Below are positions 26,706-34,306 of a DNA stretch of 64,000 bases, piece by piece. Source of the DNA: Siphonobacter curvatus (GTDB lineage Bacteria > Bacteroidota > Bacteroidia > Cytophagales > Spirosomataceae); contig NZ_PTRA01000001.1 in assembly GCF_002943425.1 (NCBI RefSeq), positions 2,666,001 through 2,730,000 on the forward strand, given 5' to 3'. The first letter of the stretch is position 1; each line of letters starts with the position of its first letter. The position numbers and the translations under genes were made by a program. The notes below the pieces were generated by a model. That model worked only from the letters and a program-made list of their open reading frames with translations, made no database searches and was not told the origin of the DNA.

Positions 26706-26915
26706 ATGAAACAGTTCTTTACCCTAGCAGCTGTTTTCGTATTGGCAGCTCTGTTTTTCTGGGATTACCAAGCTAAAACCGCTCTTCAGGAAGAGGTGAT
26801 AACCTTGAGGGACGAATCTGAGAAGTATCAGCGGCTCGCTTTCGTTTATGCCGACTCTCTCAACGGGATGAAAATTGAACTACGTTACTGCAAAGGCACC
26901 GGATATGAAGAATAA
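26706..26915 (+). CDS. Small phage membrane protein with coiled coil
   Basis: 69 residues from ATG 26706. MKQFFTLAAVFVLAALFFWD is one N-terminal membrane segment, then a helical coiled coil (LQEEVITLRDESEKYQRL). First protein gene of the early operon; the next gene overlaps its last codons. Function unknown; superinfection-exclusion or anchoring proteins look like this, but there is no direct evidence. Confidence 0.6.
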   Translation: MKQFFTLAAVFVLAALFFWDYQAKTALQEEVITLRDESEKYQRLAFVYADSLNGMKIELRYCKGTGYEE

Positions 26916-27117
26916 CCTTATGACTGCTATGACTCCTACGGATTTACTGTCTCCCGCTAAGAAACGTCAGAAGGAGAAATACGAGCGGGTTTGGTCCTAC
27001 TACCAAAAACTGATCGAGCAGGGAGCGGCCAAGAACACCGCCCTGGAAAGAACGGCTGATCATTTTCAGATCAGTCGAAACGGGACGCTGCTGATTGTAA
27101 ACACCATGAAGGGTTAA
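26905..27117 (+). CDS. Small phage protein, possibly DNA-binding
   Basis: 70 residues from ATG 26905, overlapping the preceding stop. Basic middle part (LSPAKKRQKEKYERVWSYYQ) and a C-terminal helix-turn-helix-like segment (LERTADHFQISRNGTLLIVN). No named family recognised. Early operon position suits a regulatory role. Confidence 0.6.
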   Translation: MKNNLMTAMTPTDLLSPAKKRQKEKYERVWSYYQKLIEQGAAKNTALERTADHFQISRNGTLLIVNTMKG

Positions 27118-27120
27118 GCC

Positions 27121-27426
27121 ATGGACAATCCGTTTGATGCCTTTAATAAAAGGCTGGACAATCTTGAAAGGATGATCGGTCTGCTTTTGCACAATCAATC
27201 AACGCCTGTAGTTCAAAACACTTCAAAGCGGTATCTGAACAGTAAAGAAGCGGCTGAATTTCTAAACCTGAGTGTGGGAACGGTTCGAAACAATTCGCAT
27301 ATCATCCCACACCACAAGCGAAACGGTAAGCTCTATTTTATCCAGGACGAGCTGGTACAATACCTGGAATCCAGCGATGATCGATCTGAACCCTCTATCC
27401 TTAAATACAAACGCAGGAAAAAATGA
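27121..27426 (+). CDS. Helix-turn-helix domain protein (excisionase-like)
   Basis: 101 residues. After a short coiled coil (LDNLERMIGLLLHNQ) comes RYLNSKEAAEFLNLSVGTVR with the recognition helix, then a wing (IIPHHKRNGKLYFIQDELVQ), the MerR/HTH_17 type used by phage excisionases and regulators. It ends with a basic tail. Located 3 bp after the previous gene and overlapping the next by ATGA. Confidence 0.75.
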   Translation: MDNPFDAFNKRLDNLERMIGLLLHNQSTPVVQNTSKRYLNSKEAAEFLNLSVGTVRNNSHIIPHHKRNGKLYFIQDELVQYLESSDDRSEPSILKYKRRKK

Positions 27427-27572
27427 TCGATAAATTCTTTTTTACCTGTTTACTGGCCGCCGGCGCCATGGTTATTAGCGGCACCTGGTGGGCTGTTGTC
27501 CCAGCAATCCCAGTACTCCTTATTTTCCCGAGGTATATGAAAACGCCTCCCCGCTTAAGAAAACCTTTTTAA
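27423..27572 (+). CDS. Small membrane protein
   Basis: 49 residues, MIDKFFFTCLLAAGAMVISG then WWAVVPAIPVLLIFPRYM and a basic tail. Two hydrophobic stretches. Its start overlaps the preceding stop (ATGA), which supports it as a real gene of the operon. Function unknown. Confidence 0.6.
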   Translation: MIDKFFFTCLLAAGAMVISGTWWAVVPAIPVLLIFPRYMKTPPRLRKPF

Positions 27573-27584
27573 CAACCATATACC

Positions 27585-28223
27585 ATGCAAGTACAAGTAA
27601 TCTTAACCGGTGATCTCCCTGAGATCGCCCAGGCATTCTCTGCGCTTTCCAATTCAGGAATCCCGTTACGTCCGTCCGTAGTTGCGGAGCCCGTACCTAG
27701 CGATGAGTCGGAGAAACCCAAAGGTGTCGATTTCGAAAAGCTCGCCACAAAAACTAAATCTGAGCGTTCGACCAAATCCTCCAAGGCAGTTCCTGCCCCG
27801 GCCCCCGTAGAGGATCGGTCAGAAGACACTGACGAGATGCCTTTTCCCGCCGCAGAAGATTTTCCAGTTAAGGAGAAATCTGCCGTAACGCTCGAGCATT
27901 TGATGGAACGCGTTGAAAAAGTCGGCGGTAAATCTCCTGCACATGCCAAGCTCATTAGCGAAGCGTTGAACCGCTACAAGACGGCTGGCGGCACCAAAGT
28001 TTCTTCGCTGGAAGACCTGGAAAAGGCTGATTACCGGGCTTTCTCTAACGATGTAGAAATGGCCAACATCGCTCAAACGATTCGAGGGGCTATCGCTGTC
28101 AACCCTGCTCTCAATGATGCTGCCGGGGTTATGCTTAACAAGCATTTCTCGGGATATACCCTTCGGACGATCCCATCAGATCAATGGCAAAAACTTAAAA
28201 CTCTTTTCGAAGAACTGGTATGA
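27585..28223 (+). CDS. Conserved phage early protein, unknown function
   Basis: 212 residues. An N-terminal domain MQVQVILTGDLPEIAQAFSA, a low-complexity Ser/Pro/Glu-rich linker (about residues 35-90), and a helical C-terminal domain (HLMERVEKVGGKSPAHAKLI). Overlaps the DUF2800 gene by ATGA. In phages of this type the neighbours are recombination and replication proteins, so a role there is likely. Confidence 0.65.
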   Translation: MQVQVILTGDLPEIAQAFSALSNSGIPLRPSVVAEPVPSDESEKPKGVDFEKLATKTKSERSTKSSKAVPAPAPVEDRSEDTDEMPFPAAEDFPVKEKSAVTLEHLMERVEKVGGKSPAHAKLISEALNRYKTAGGTKVSSLEDLEKADYRAFSNDVEMANIAQTIRGAIAVNPALNDAAGVMLNKHFSGYTLRTIPSDQWQKLKTLFEELV

Positions 28224-29371
28224 GTCACGCCCTCCTATCTCCCTCAGGTGCCTCCCGCTGGACGGTTTGTACGCCCAGTGCCCGGATGGAGACTGCTTTC
28301 CCTGACCGCTCGGGGGAAGCAGCCAAGGAGGGAACGGTTGCTCATGAGCTTGGGGAGCTTTTAATACGTCAGTACCTGGGTGAGTATGTGGATTCAGAGA
28401 TCACAAAGCTTAAGACCAGCCCGTATTACAATCCAGAGATGCAGCGGCACGCGGAAGATTACCGGGATTTTGTCTTAGAACTGTACCATGAATCAATGGC
28501 CATTGACCCGTTTACAATTCTGCGGTTAGAAACTCGCCTGGACCTAACTGATTACATCCCAGAGGGTTTTGGTACGTCTGATACTAACGTCGTGGGTCAC
28601 AGTCTGCTAAACGTAATCGATTTGAAATACGGCAAGGGTGTATTCGTCGACGCTGTCAACAACAAGCAGATGATGATTTACGCGCTGGGTGCCCTGAAAG
28701 TTCATGAGCTTTTCTACGACATCGAAACGGTACGCATGACCATTTTTCAGCCCCGCCTGGACAACTTCAGCACGTTTGAAATGTCAGCCTCTGATCTTAA
28801 GCACTGGGGCGAAACGGAGCTTCGCAAGCAGGCCAAGCTGGCCTTTGCGGGTGAAGGAGAGCCGACTGCGGGTAAACATTGTCACTTCTGCAAAGCAAAA
28901 GGCACCTGCCGGGCGTTGGCTGATTACAACCTGGAACTCGCTAGGTACGATTTCAAAGCGGGACGTCTGCTGTCCGATTCGGAAGTAGCTAAGATCCTGC
29001 ATAAGGCAGAACTGCTTACTACCTGGGCTTCGGCCGTACGGGATTATGCACTCTCTGCGGCTTTGGAGGGTACCAAGTTCGAGGGCTGGAAAGTTGTACG
29101 CGGACGGTCAACCCGGAAGGTTTCTGACGAGGAAGCTTTGGCAAAGAAAGTGCTTGAAATGGGCTATGCCGACAAAGACGTATATACTAAATCGTTAGTA
29201 GGAATAAAGGCTCTTGAAACCCTACTCGGCAAAGAAGATATGGCCAAAGTGGAAAGCTATATCGTAAAGCCTCCCGGAGCTCCTACCCTGGTTGTTGAAG
29301 GAGACAAACGCCCTGAGTTCACCACCGCATCTGCTGCTGCCAATGATTTCACCAAGGTTGAATTCGAATGA
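28220..29371 (+). CDS. DUF2800 family protein, PD-(D/E)XK nuclease-like
   Basis: 383 residues. LLSPSGASRWTVCTPSARME and EGTVAHELGELLIRQYL are the typical start of DUF2800; NVIDLKYGKGVFVDAVNNKQ holds the nuclease-fold D-x-K; KHCHFCKAKGTCRA is the cysteine cluster seen in Cas4/RecB-like phage nucleases. It probably acts as an exonuclease in phage recombination. It stands directly before the DUF2815 gene, the usual pairing. Confidence 0.88.
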   Translation: MSHALLSPSGASRWTVCTPSARMETAFPDRSGEAAKEGTVAHELGELLIRQYLGEYVDSEITKLKTSPYYNPEMQRHAEDYRDFVLELYHESMAIDPFTILRLETRLDLTDYIPEGFGTSDTNVVGHSLLNVIDLKYGKGVFVDAVNNKQMMIYALGALKVHELFYDIETVRMTIFQPRLDNFSTFEMSASDLKHWGETELRKQAKLAFAGEGEPTAGKHCHFCKAKGTCRALADYNLELARYDFKAGRLLSDSEVAKILHKAELLTTWASAVRDYALSAALEGTKFEGWKVVRGRSTRKVSDEEALAKKVLEMGYADKDVYTKSLVGIKALETLLGKEDMAKVESYIVKPPGAPTLVVEGDKRPEFTTASAAANDFTKVEFE

Positions 29372-29517
29372 ATCTTAAGTGGTACGAAATCACCGTTAGG
29401 GCTGGCCTTTTCTCCGGTACCCGTACCGTTCAAGCTGCCAGCTACAATCAGGCCCTTAAAAAAGTGCTCGCCTGGGCCCGAGCCGAAAACCTACAAAAAC
29501 CAATCAACTGTAAATAA
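29368..29517 (+). CDS. Small phage protein
   Basis: 49 residues (MNLKWYEITVRAGLFSGTRT), starting in an ATGA overlap with the DUF2800 stop and ending 2 bp before the DUF2815 start. The tight spacing supports translation. It resembles short phage proteins of a beta-hairpin plus helix (YNQALKKVLAWARAENL). Function unknown. Confidence 0.6.
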   Translation: MNLKWYEITVRAGLFSGTRTVQAASYNQALKKVLAWARAENLQKPINCK

Positions 29518-29519
29518 CC

Positions 29520-30107
29520 ATGGCAACTAAAGTTGTAACCGGACTCGCCCGTTTGTCCTATGCCCACGTTTGGGAGCCTCAGGCTTCTGTAGAAGACGGC
29601 GGCAAGCCCAAGTATTCTACTAACGTTATCATCTCTAAAGACGATACGGTAACGATCGCTAAAATCAAGGCGGCTATTGACGCTGAGATTGAGGCGGGTA
29701 TGCAATCCAAGTTTCAGGGCAAGATCAACAAAGCCCAGTTCCATAACCCGCTTCGTGACGGGGATATTGAACGCCCAGATGATCCTACGTATGAAAATGC
29801 GTACTTCCTCAACGCCAGCTCCACAACCAAGCCATACATCGTAGATCGTAACGTAGAGCCTATTCTGGACAGAACTGAGGTCTATTCAGGCTGTAATGCA
29901 AAGGTTTCAGTGAACTTCTACCCCTTTGCGGTCAATGGTAAGAAGGGAATCGGCTGCGGACTGAACGGTTTGCAAAAAATCAGTGATGGCGAGCCCTTGG
30001 GCGGTACCAGTCGTGCAGAAGACGATTTTCAGGTTGAAGATAGTGATGGCTTTGTCACGCCTAAATCCTCAAATCCCGTCTCAAAAAAACCCAGTATCTG
30101 GGACTAA
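29520..30107 (+). CDS. DUF2815 family protein, likely ssDNA-binding
   Basis: 195 residues. LARLSYAHVWEPQASVEDGG, PKYSTNVIISKDD, FHNPLRDGDIERPDD, ENAYFLNASS and VNFYPFAVNGKKGIGCGLNG are the hallmarks of DUF2815, an OB-fold-like single-strand DNA-binding family of phages. It ends with an acidic tail (EDDFQVEDSDGF), as SSB-like proteins do. A terminator follows the gene. Confidence 0.9.
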   Translation: MATKVVTGLARLSYAHVWEPQASVEDGGKPKYSTNVIISKDDTVTIAKIKAAIDAEIEAGMQSKFQGKINKAQFHNPLRDGDIERPDDPTYENAYFLNASSTTKPYIVDRNVEPILDRTEVYSGCNAKVSVNFYPFAVNGKKGIGCGLNGLQKISDGEPLGGTSRAEDDFQVEDSDGFVTPKSSNPVSKKPSIWD

Positions 30108-30118
30108 CCTAAACCGCT

Positions 30119-30148
30119 AAGAGGCGGCTTATTGGGTCGCCTCTTTTC
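30119..30148 (+). terminator. Rho-independent terminator
   Basis: AAGAGGCG, an 11-nt loop, CGCCTCTT and TTC follow the DUF2815 stop. Perfect 8-bp stem. Confidence 0.65.
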
Positions 30149-30156
30149 ATCTTACC

Positions 30157-30573
30157 ATGCCAAAGAAAACTACTAAAACTCAGGAAGAACCACAGTCGGT
30201 TGAACCCTCTGAAGAAGCAACGCAGCCTAGTGATGTTGCTCCCGCCCTTTCTCATCCTAACGCTTTTTCGATTTCCCTAAGGGCTTTATCTACCGAAGGC
30301 GAAATTCTGTTAAACCGATTAGGGTATCTAGAGAAAAAGTGTGATGCCTTGGAAGCTACTAATTACACGCTTCAGCAGATTCAAGATGAGCGTGAAAAGG
30401 TAGACGAGGCCCGCGGCGAAGTTGTAGAAATCATCTGCCCTTCTGGAAAACTCGAATACACAGCAGACAGCATTCCACTTCAAACCATGATGGAAACGCT
30501 CGCTGAGGTACTGGCCGTCCTGCCTGCTAACGAAGTAAATACCAAGCTCAACAACATTCTCGTCCTGTTATGA
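30157..30573 (+). CDS. Phage coiled-coil protein, unknown function
   Basis: 138 residues: an acidic low-complexity start, then a coiled coil (LNRLGYLEKKCDALEATNYT) and a hydrophobic helix at the end (MMETLAEVLAVLPANEVNTK). It overlaps the polymerase gene by ATGA, so the two are translated together. Confidence 0.6.
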   Translation: MPKKTTKTQEEPQSVEPSEEATQPSDVAPALSHPNAFSISLRALSTEGEILLNRLGYLEKKCDALEATNYTLQQIQDEREKVDEARGEVVEIICPSGKLEYTADSIPLQTMMETLAEVLAVLPANEVNTKLNNILVLL

Positions 30574-32528
30574 TCCTTTCGATAGACATAGAAACGTACA
30601 GCAGCGTGGATCTGCGGTCAACAGGGGTGTATCCTTACATCGATTCGCCAGACTTCCAGATTCTCATGCTGGCTTACAGCATTGATGGCGGACCAGTAGA
30701 TGTGTTGGATTTGATGGGCGAACACAGAGAGTACTTCCCCAAAAGTCTGTACGATTTGCTTTTAGATCCTGCCGTTGTTAAAACTGCATGGAACGCTGCC
30801 TTTGAACGTCTGTGTCTATCGAGGTATTTTGGGGTTACTTTTCCAGTTGAGCAGTGGGATTGCTCAATGATCCGGGGGGCTCGGGCGGGTTACCCTTTGC
30901 AATTGGGATTAGCTGCAAAAGCCATGGGTTTAGAACAGGAAAAGGATACAGCGGGTAAGAACCTCATTAAGCACTTTTCAATGCCCTGTAAGCCCACTAA
31001 AACCAACGGTGGCCGTACCCGTAACCTGCCCGAGCACGACCCGGAAAAGTGGTCTCAGTACATTGAGTACAACCGGCAAGACGTTGTTGTCGAAATGGCC
31101 ATTCGGGAGCGGATCGTAAACATTCCCGTTACTGAGTTTGAACAGCGACTGTATTGCCTGGATCAGAAGATCAACGACATGGGGATTCTGGTCGACGTTG
31201 AACTAGCGCTTAATGCTATTGAAATGCAGGAAACCTATGTTTCCCGGATTACGCAGGAAGCCTCAGAGTTAACGGGTCTGGACAACCCGAACAGCGTTAA
31301 ACAGTTGCTGGCGTGGCTTGATGAAAACGGCCAATCTTCCGAGAAACTTCGCAAGTCTGATGTTTCGGAAATGCTTGACTCTAAGACCTTAACTGAAAAG
31401 GTACGCAGAGCTTTGGAGATTCGTCAGGAGGCTTCGAAGAGTTCAGTTAAGAAGTATCAAGCCATGCTTAATTATCTGGGCGAGGATCAACGGGTTCGTG
31501 GACTTTTTCAATTCTACGGGGCTAACCGCACGGGCCGCTGGGCGGGTCGGGGTATTCAGTTGCAAAACCTCCCTCAAAACCATTTAGCCGCTATTGAAGT
31601 AGCCCGGCGAGCCGTAAAAAGCGGCAACGCAGGCCTGTTGTCTTTGCTCTACCGTAGTATACCCGACACGCTTAGCCAGCTCATCCGTACAGCATTCATT
31701 CCTAAAGAAGGACATGTACTGATTATCTCGGATTTCTCAGCGATCGAGGCCCGCGTTCTGGCTTGGCTGGCGGGCGAGCAATGGCGGCTTGATGTGTTTA
31801 AAACGCATGGAAAGATCTATGAAGCCTCGGCCTCTCAGATGTTTAAAATCCCCATCGAAGAGATTACGAAAGGGAGCCCGCTTCGCCAGAAAGGCAAAGT
31901 CTCTGAATTAGCACTGGGCTACCAAGGCGGACCCAATGCCCTAATCACCATGGGGGCCTTAAAGCAAGGACTCACGGAGGATGAGTTGCCGAGTATCGTC
32001 AGCAAATGGCGTAAGGCAAGTCCTGCTATCGTACGGCTTTGGGCAAACCTGGAAGCCGCGGCTATCGAAGCAATTGAGCGTCCCGGTTACTGGGTGAAGT
32101 GCGGGAAGTTTCTTCGGCTCATTCTCAAGCAGAAAACGCTCTTTATCGAGCTGCCGTCGGGTCGCATGCTGTCTTACCTCAACGCAACCTTAAAGCCCAG
32201 TAAGTACGGAAACGGCAAAATGAGTATTGCCTATCAGGGGCTTAGCCAGGAAAAAAAGGTATGGGGGCATCAGGACACCTACGGCGGCAAACTGACGGAG
32301 AACGTCGTACAGGCCATTGCCCGCGACTGCCTAGCAGAGGCCCTGGTTCGGCTCGACGATGCGGGCTACACCATCGTAACCCACGTACACGATGAGGTTG
32401 TGCTGGAAGAACCCGAAGACAGCGTCGACGTCGAAAAGATCGATAAAATCATGAGTACCCCAATGCCCTGGGCGGCCGACCTGCCGCTAAAGGCCGAGGG
32501 TTTCATCGCCAAATTCTATCAGAAATAA
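30570..32528 (+). CDS. DNA polymerase, family A with 3'-5' exonuclease
   Basis: 652 residues. The N-terminus MILSIDIETYSSVDL has the Asp and Glu of the DnaQ-like exonuclease motif I. The polymerase domain shows motif A LIISDFSAIEARVLAWLAGE (about residue 382), motif B RQKGKVSELALGYQGG (about 437) and motif C THVHDEVVLEEP (about 604). It is the phage replicative polymerase; the VirE-type primase-helicase, nuclease and SNF2 helicase follow in the same operon. Confidence 0.96.
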   Translation: MILSIDIETYSSVDLRSTGVYPYIDSPDFQILMLAYSIDGGPVDVLDLMGEHREYFPKSLYDLLLDPAVVKTAWNAAFERLCLSRYFGVTFPVEQWDCSMIRGARAGYPLQLGLAAKAMGLEQEKDTAGKNLIKHFSMPCKPTKTNGGRTRNLPEHDPEKWSQYIEYNRQDVVVEMAIRERIVNIPVTEFEQRLYCLDQKINDMGILVDVELALNAIEMQETYVSRITQEASELTGLDNPNSVKQLLAWLDENGQSSEKLRKSDVSEMLDSKTLTEKVRRALEIRQEASKSSVKKYQAMLNYLGEDQRVRGLFQFYGANRTGRWAGRGIQLQNLPQNHLAAIEVARRAVKSGNAGLLSLLYRSIPDTLSQLIRTAFIPKEGHVLIISDFSAIEARVLAWLAGEQWRLDVFKTHGKIYEASASQMFKIPIEEITKGSPLRQKGKVSELALGYQGGPNALITMGALKQGLTEDELPSIVSKWRKASPAIVRLWANLEAAAIEAIERPGYWVKCGKFLRLILKQKTLFIELPSGRMLSYLNATLKPSKYGNGKMSIAYQGLSQEKKVWGHQDTYGGKLTENVVQAIARDCLAEALVRLDDAGYTIVTHVHDEVVLEEPEDSVDVEKIDKIMSTPMPWAADLPLKAEGFIAKFYQK

Positions 32529-32541
32529 TCCTCTTACCATC

Positions 32542-32946
32542 ATGGTTAAAAAAGCTTTTTATAAAGAAGAATTTTACCTGCGTCCGCACCTAACGATTAG
32601 CGTGTTTGACCGAATCAAAAGCCAAGAACTTGACCGGGATTTTGAGATGTATGGAAGTGGCGAATTCCTGTTCATGGCTGCCTTAGATTCTCCTGCATCC
32701 CGGGAAATCCTGTCTGATGTGATCATCGACCTTGAGGCTTATCAGGAATACTACAAGGGTGCTTACTCGGAAGCTTCTCCCGGCGCAATCAGTCTTTGTG
32801 GGCTTCAGGACGAGCACAGACAAGTTCATGGTAACGCCAAAGAGCTGATGTGGGATGAAGAACGACAAACGTTCATGTCCGCCGAATCATTTTTCGCCGA
32901 CGATGAAGAGGATTACGAGAGTGAAAACGACGAAGACGAACGCTAA
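32542..32946 (+). CDS. Hypothetical phage protein
   Basis: 134 residues, acidic at the end (a run of Asp and Glu in the last 20). No recognised domain. Ribosome binding site region CTCTTACC upstream is weak, as is common in Bacteroidota. Within the replication operon. Confidence 0.6.
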   Translation: MVKKAFYKEEFYLRPHLTISVFDRIKSQELDRDFEMYGSGEFLFMAALDSPASREILSDVIIDLEAYQEYYKGAYSEASPGAISLCGLQDEHRQVHGNAKELMWDEERQTFMSAESFFADDEEDYESENDEDER

Positions 32947-32959
32947 CCCTCCTCTAATC

Positions 32960-33238
32960 ATGTGCAACTACGAATTGGCCTGGATAGGCAAATGCAAAGA
33001 CCTTGCCGACGAGTCCGGATACTGCCCTGAACACGCTGAAGTAAAGTGTAAATGTTGCGGCGAGAAAGCTACTCGAGATTGCTCAGAAACTTTTATGGGC
33101 TTCGTATGCGGAGAGCCTCTCTGCAATACCTGCGAACATGAGTTAACTGAGAAGGGTGTCAACTACTGCGGAGGCCGACACGTCAAACAGGGTGAGCAGA
33201 AATACAAGCCTTGGTTCATGCAAGAATCTTCTAAATAA
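32960..33238 (+). CDS. Small zinc-binding phage protein
   Basis: 92 residues from ATG 32960 (the frame is open upstream over the previous gene). Many Cys and His: MCNYELAWIGKCKDLADESG, YCPEHAEVKCKCCGEKATRD, and CGEPLCNTCEHEL, two to three zinc clusters. Likely a zinc ribbon protein binding nucleic acid or protein. Function unknown. Confidence 0.7.
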   Translation: MCNYELAWIGKCKDLADESGYCPEHAEVKCKCCGEKATRDCSETFMGFVCGEPLCNTCEHELTEKGVNYCGGRHVKQGEQKYKPWFMQESSK

Positions 33239-33257
33239 CCCTAAAAACCTTACTCCT

Positions 33258-33863
33258 ATGTACTTAATCCTTGGTTTTATAATTGTCTTAGCTTTGGGTG
33301 TTTGGCTGGCCTACGAAGTTACCACCGCCCCTACCGTCAACGAAAACGAAGAAGTCATCGCGGGCCCAGGGCTTTCTGCGGTGGACTTTCCCGAATCAAA
33401 TGTGGTTTTCGCTAAAGACCAGCCCGAATACCGACCCCTCCCTGGGTTCAAATCCCCAGATTCTCCGCATGGTGAACTGATTACTTGTTGGAAGTTAACG
33501 CCAGGACAGCGTTTGAAAATCGTTTTCACGGGTAAGATTTGGCACCTGAGTTTAACTTTCAACGACCCTTTACAACCGCTTTACCTGACCGTCAATAAGC
33601 ATGATGTGCTCGTACCCATCGAGCGGAAACCGCAAAAAGGTTACTTCAAAAAGCTTTGGGATAGCATTCGTTACCGCTTCTACATGCTTCGCTATTCTGG
33701 CGCAGTGGCTTGGTATATCCGTATGCGGGAAACGAAAGCTGATTGGTTTCCTCTGCTAAAAATCTTTACGGCTATTGCCCTTATCGCACTGGCTATTTAC
33801 CTGGGAGCTAGTCACCCAGCCGATCAAATGAAAGGTTTCACCAAGCCCTACGCAAGCCGATGA
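33258..33863 (+). CDS. Phage membrane protein with two anchors
   Basis: 201 residues from ATG 33258. An N-terminal membrane helix MYLILGFIIVLALGVWLAYE, a soluble middle part of about 130 residues, and a second helix near the C-terminus (LKIFTAIALIALAIYLGASH). No recognised family. Overlaps the next gene by ATGA. Confidence 0.6.
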   Translation: MYLILGFIIVLALGVWLAYEVTTAPTVNENEEVIAGPGLSAVDFPESNVVFAKDQPEYRPLPGFKSPDSPHGELITCWKLTPGQRLKIVFTGKIWHLSLTFNDPLQPLYLTVNKHDVLVPIERKPQKGYFKKLWDSIRYRFYMLRYSGAVAWYIRMRETKADWFPLLKIFTAIALIALAIYLGASHPADQMKGFTKPYASR

Positions 33864-34306
33864 ACAACATACCTACCATGCAGGAAGTCGCTCAGCGGGT
33901 ACACGCTGACCACTACAAGGGTACCATCAACGGAATCATCCTGGCTGGCGTGATTCCGGAATACGGCGGGGAACCTTCCATCTACATGAACACAAAGGTT
34001 GATACCGAGTGGCTAAAATGGGTCGGCGTGCTGGCCAATGCGGCTCGGGAAGTAAACGGTGAGTGGGAGCCTAATTGGAATGATGAGAAAGAGGAAAAAT
34101 GGTTCTTTGAAATTGATGCCGATTGTCATAACCACATTGGATACGACTATTCGCGGGAAATGGTCAGAGGCAACGTGGTTTTCATGGGCTTGTCAGCAAT
34201 GATCCGTTGCCGCGAAATTCTGAACGAGTGGAGTAAGCAACAAGGCCTTGAGGAAGACGGTATTTTGCTCAGAGCCCTGGGCGTGGTAAAAGGGTGTAAG
34301 CAGTGA
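33860..34306 (+). CDS. Conserved phage protein, unknown function
   Basis: 148 residues with Trp-rich segments (TEWLKWVGVLANAAREVNGE, NWNDEKEEKWFFEIDADCHN). No catalytic motif recognised. Its stop overlaps the GTG/ATG region at the methyltransferase start. Confidence 0.6.
   Translation: MNNIPTMQEVAQRVHADHYKGTINGIILAGVIPEYGGEPSIYMNTKVDTEWLKWVGVLANAAREVNGEWEPNWNDEKEEKWFFEIDADCHNHIGYDYSREMVRGNVVFMGLSAMIRCREILNEWSKQQGLEEDGILLRALGVVKGCKQ

Noticed and set aside
32542-34306. Anti-CRISPR cluster among small early proteins
   Set aside because: No helix-turn-helix Aca-like gene adjacent, and sizes and domains (zinc ribbon, membrane anchors) give no support.
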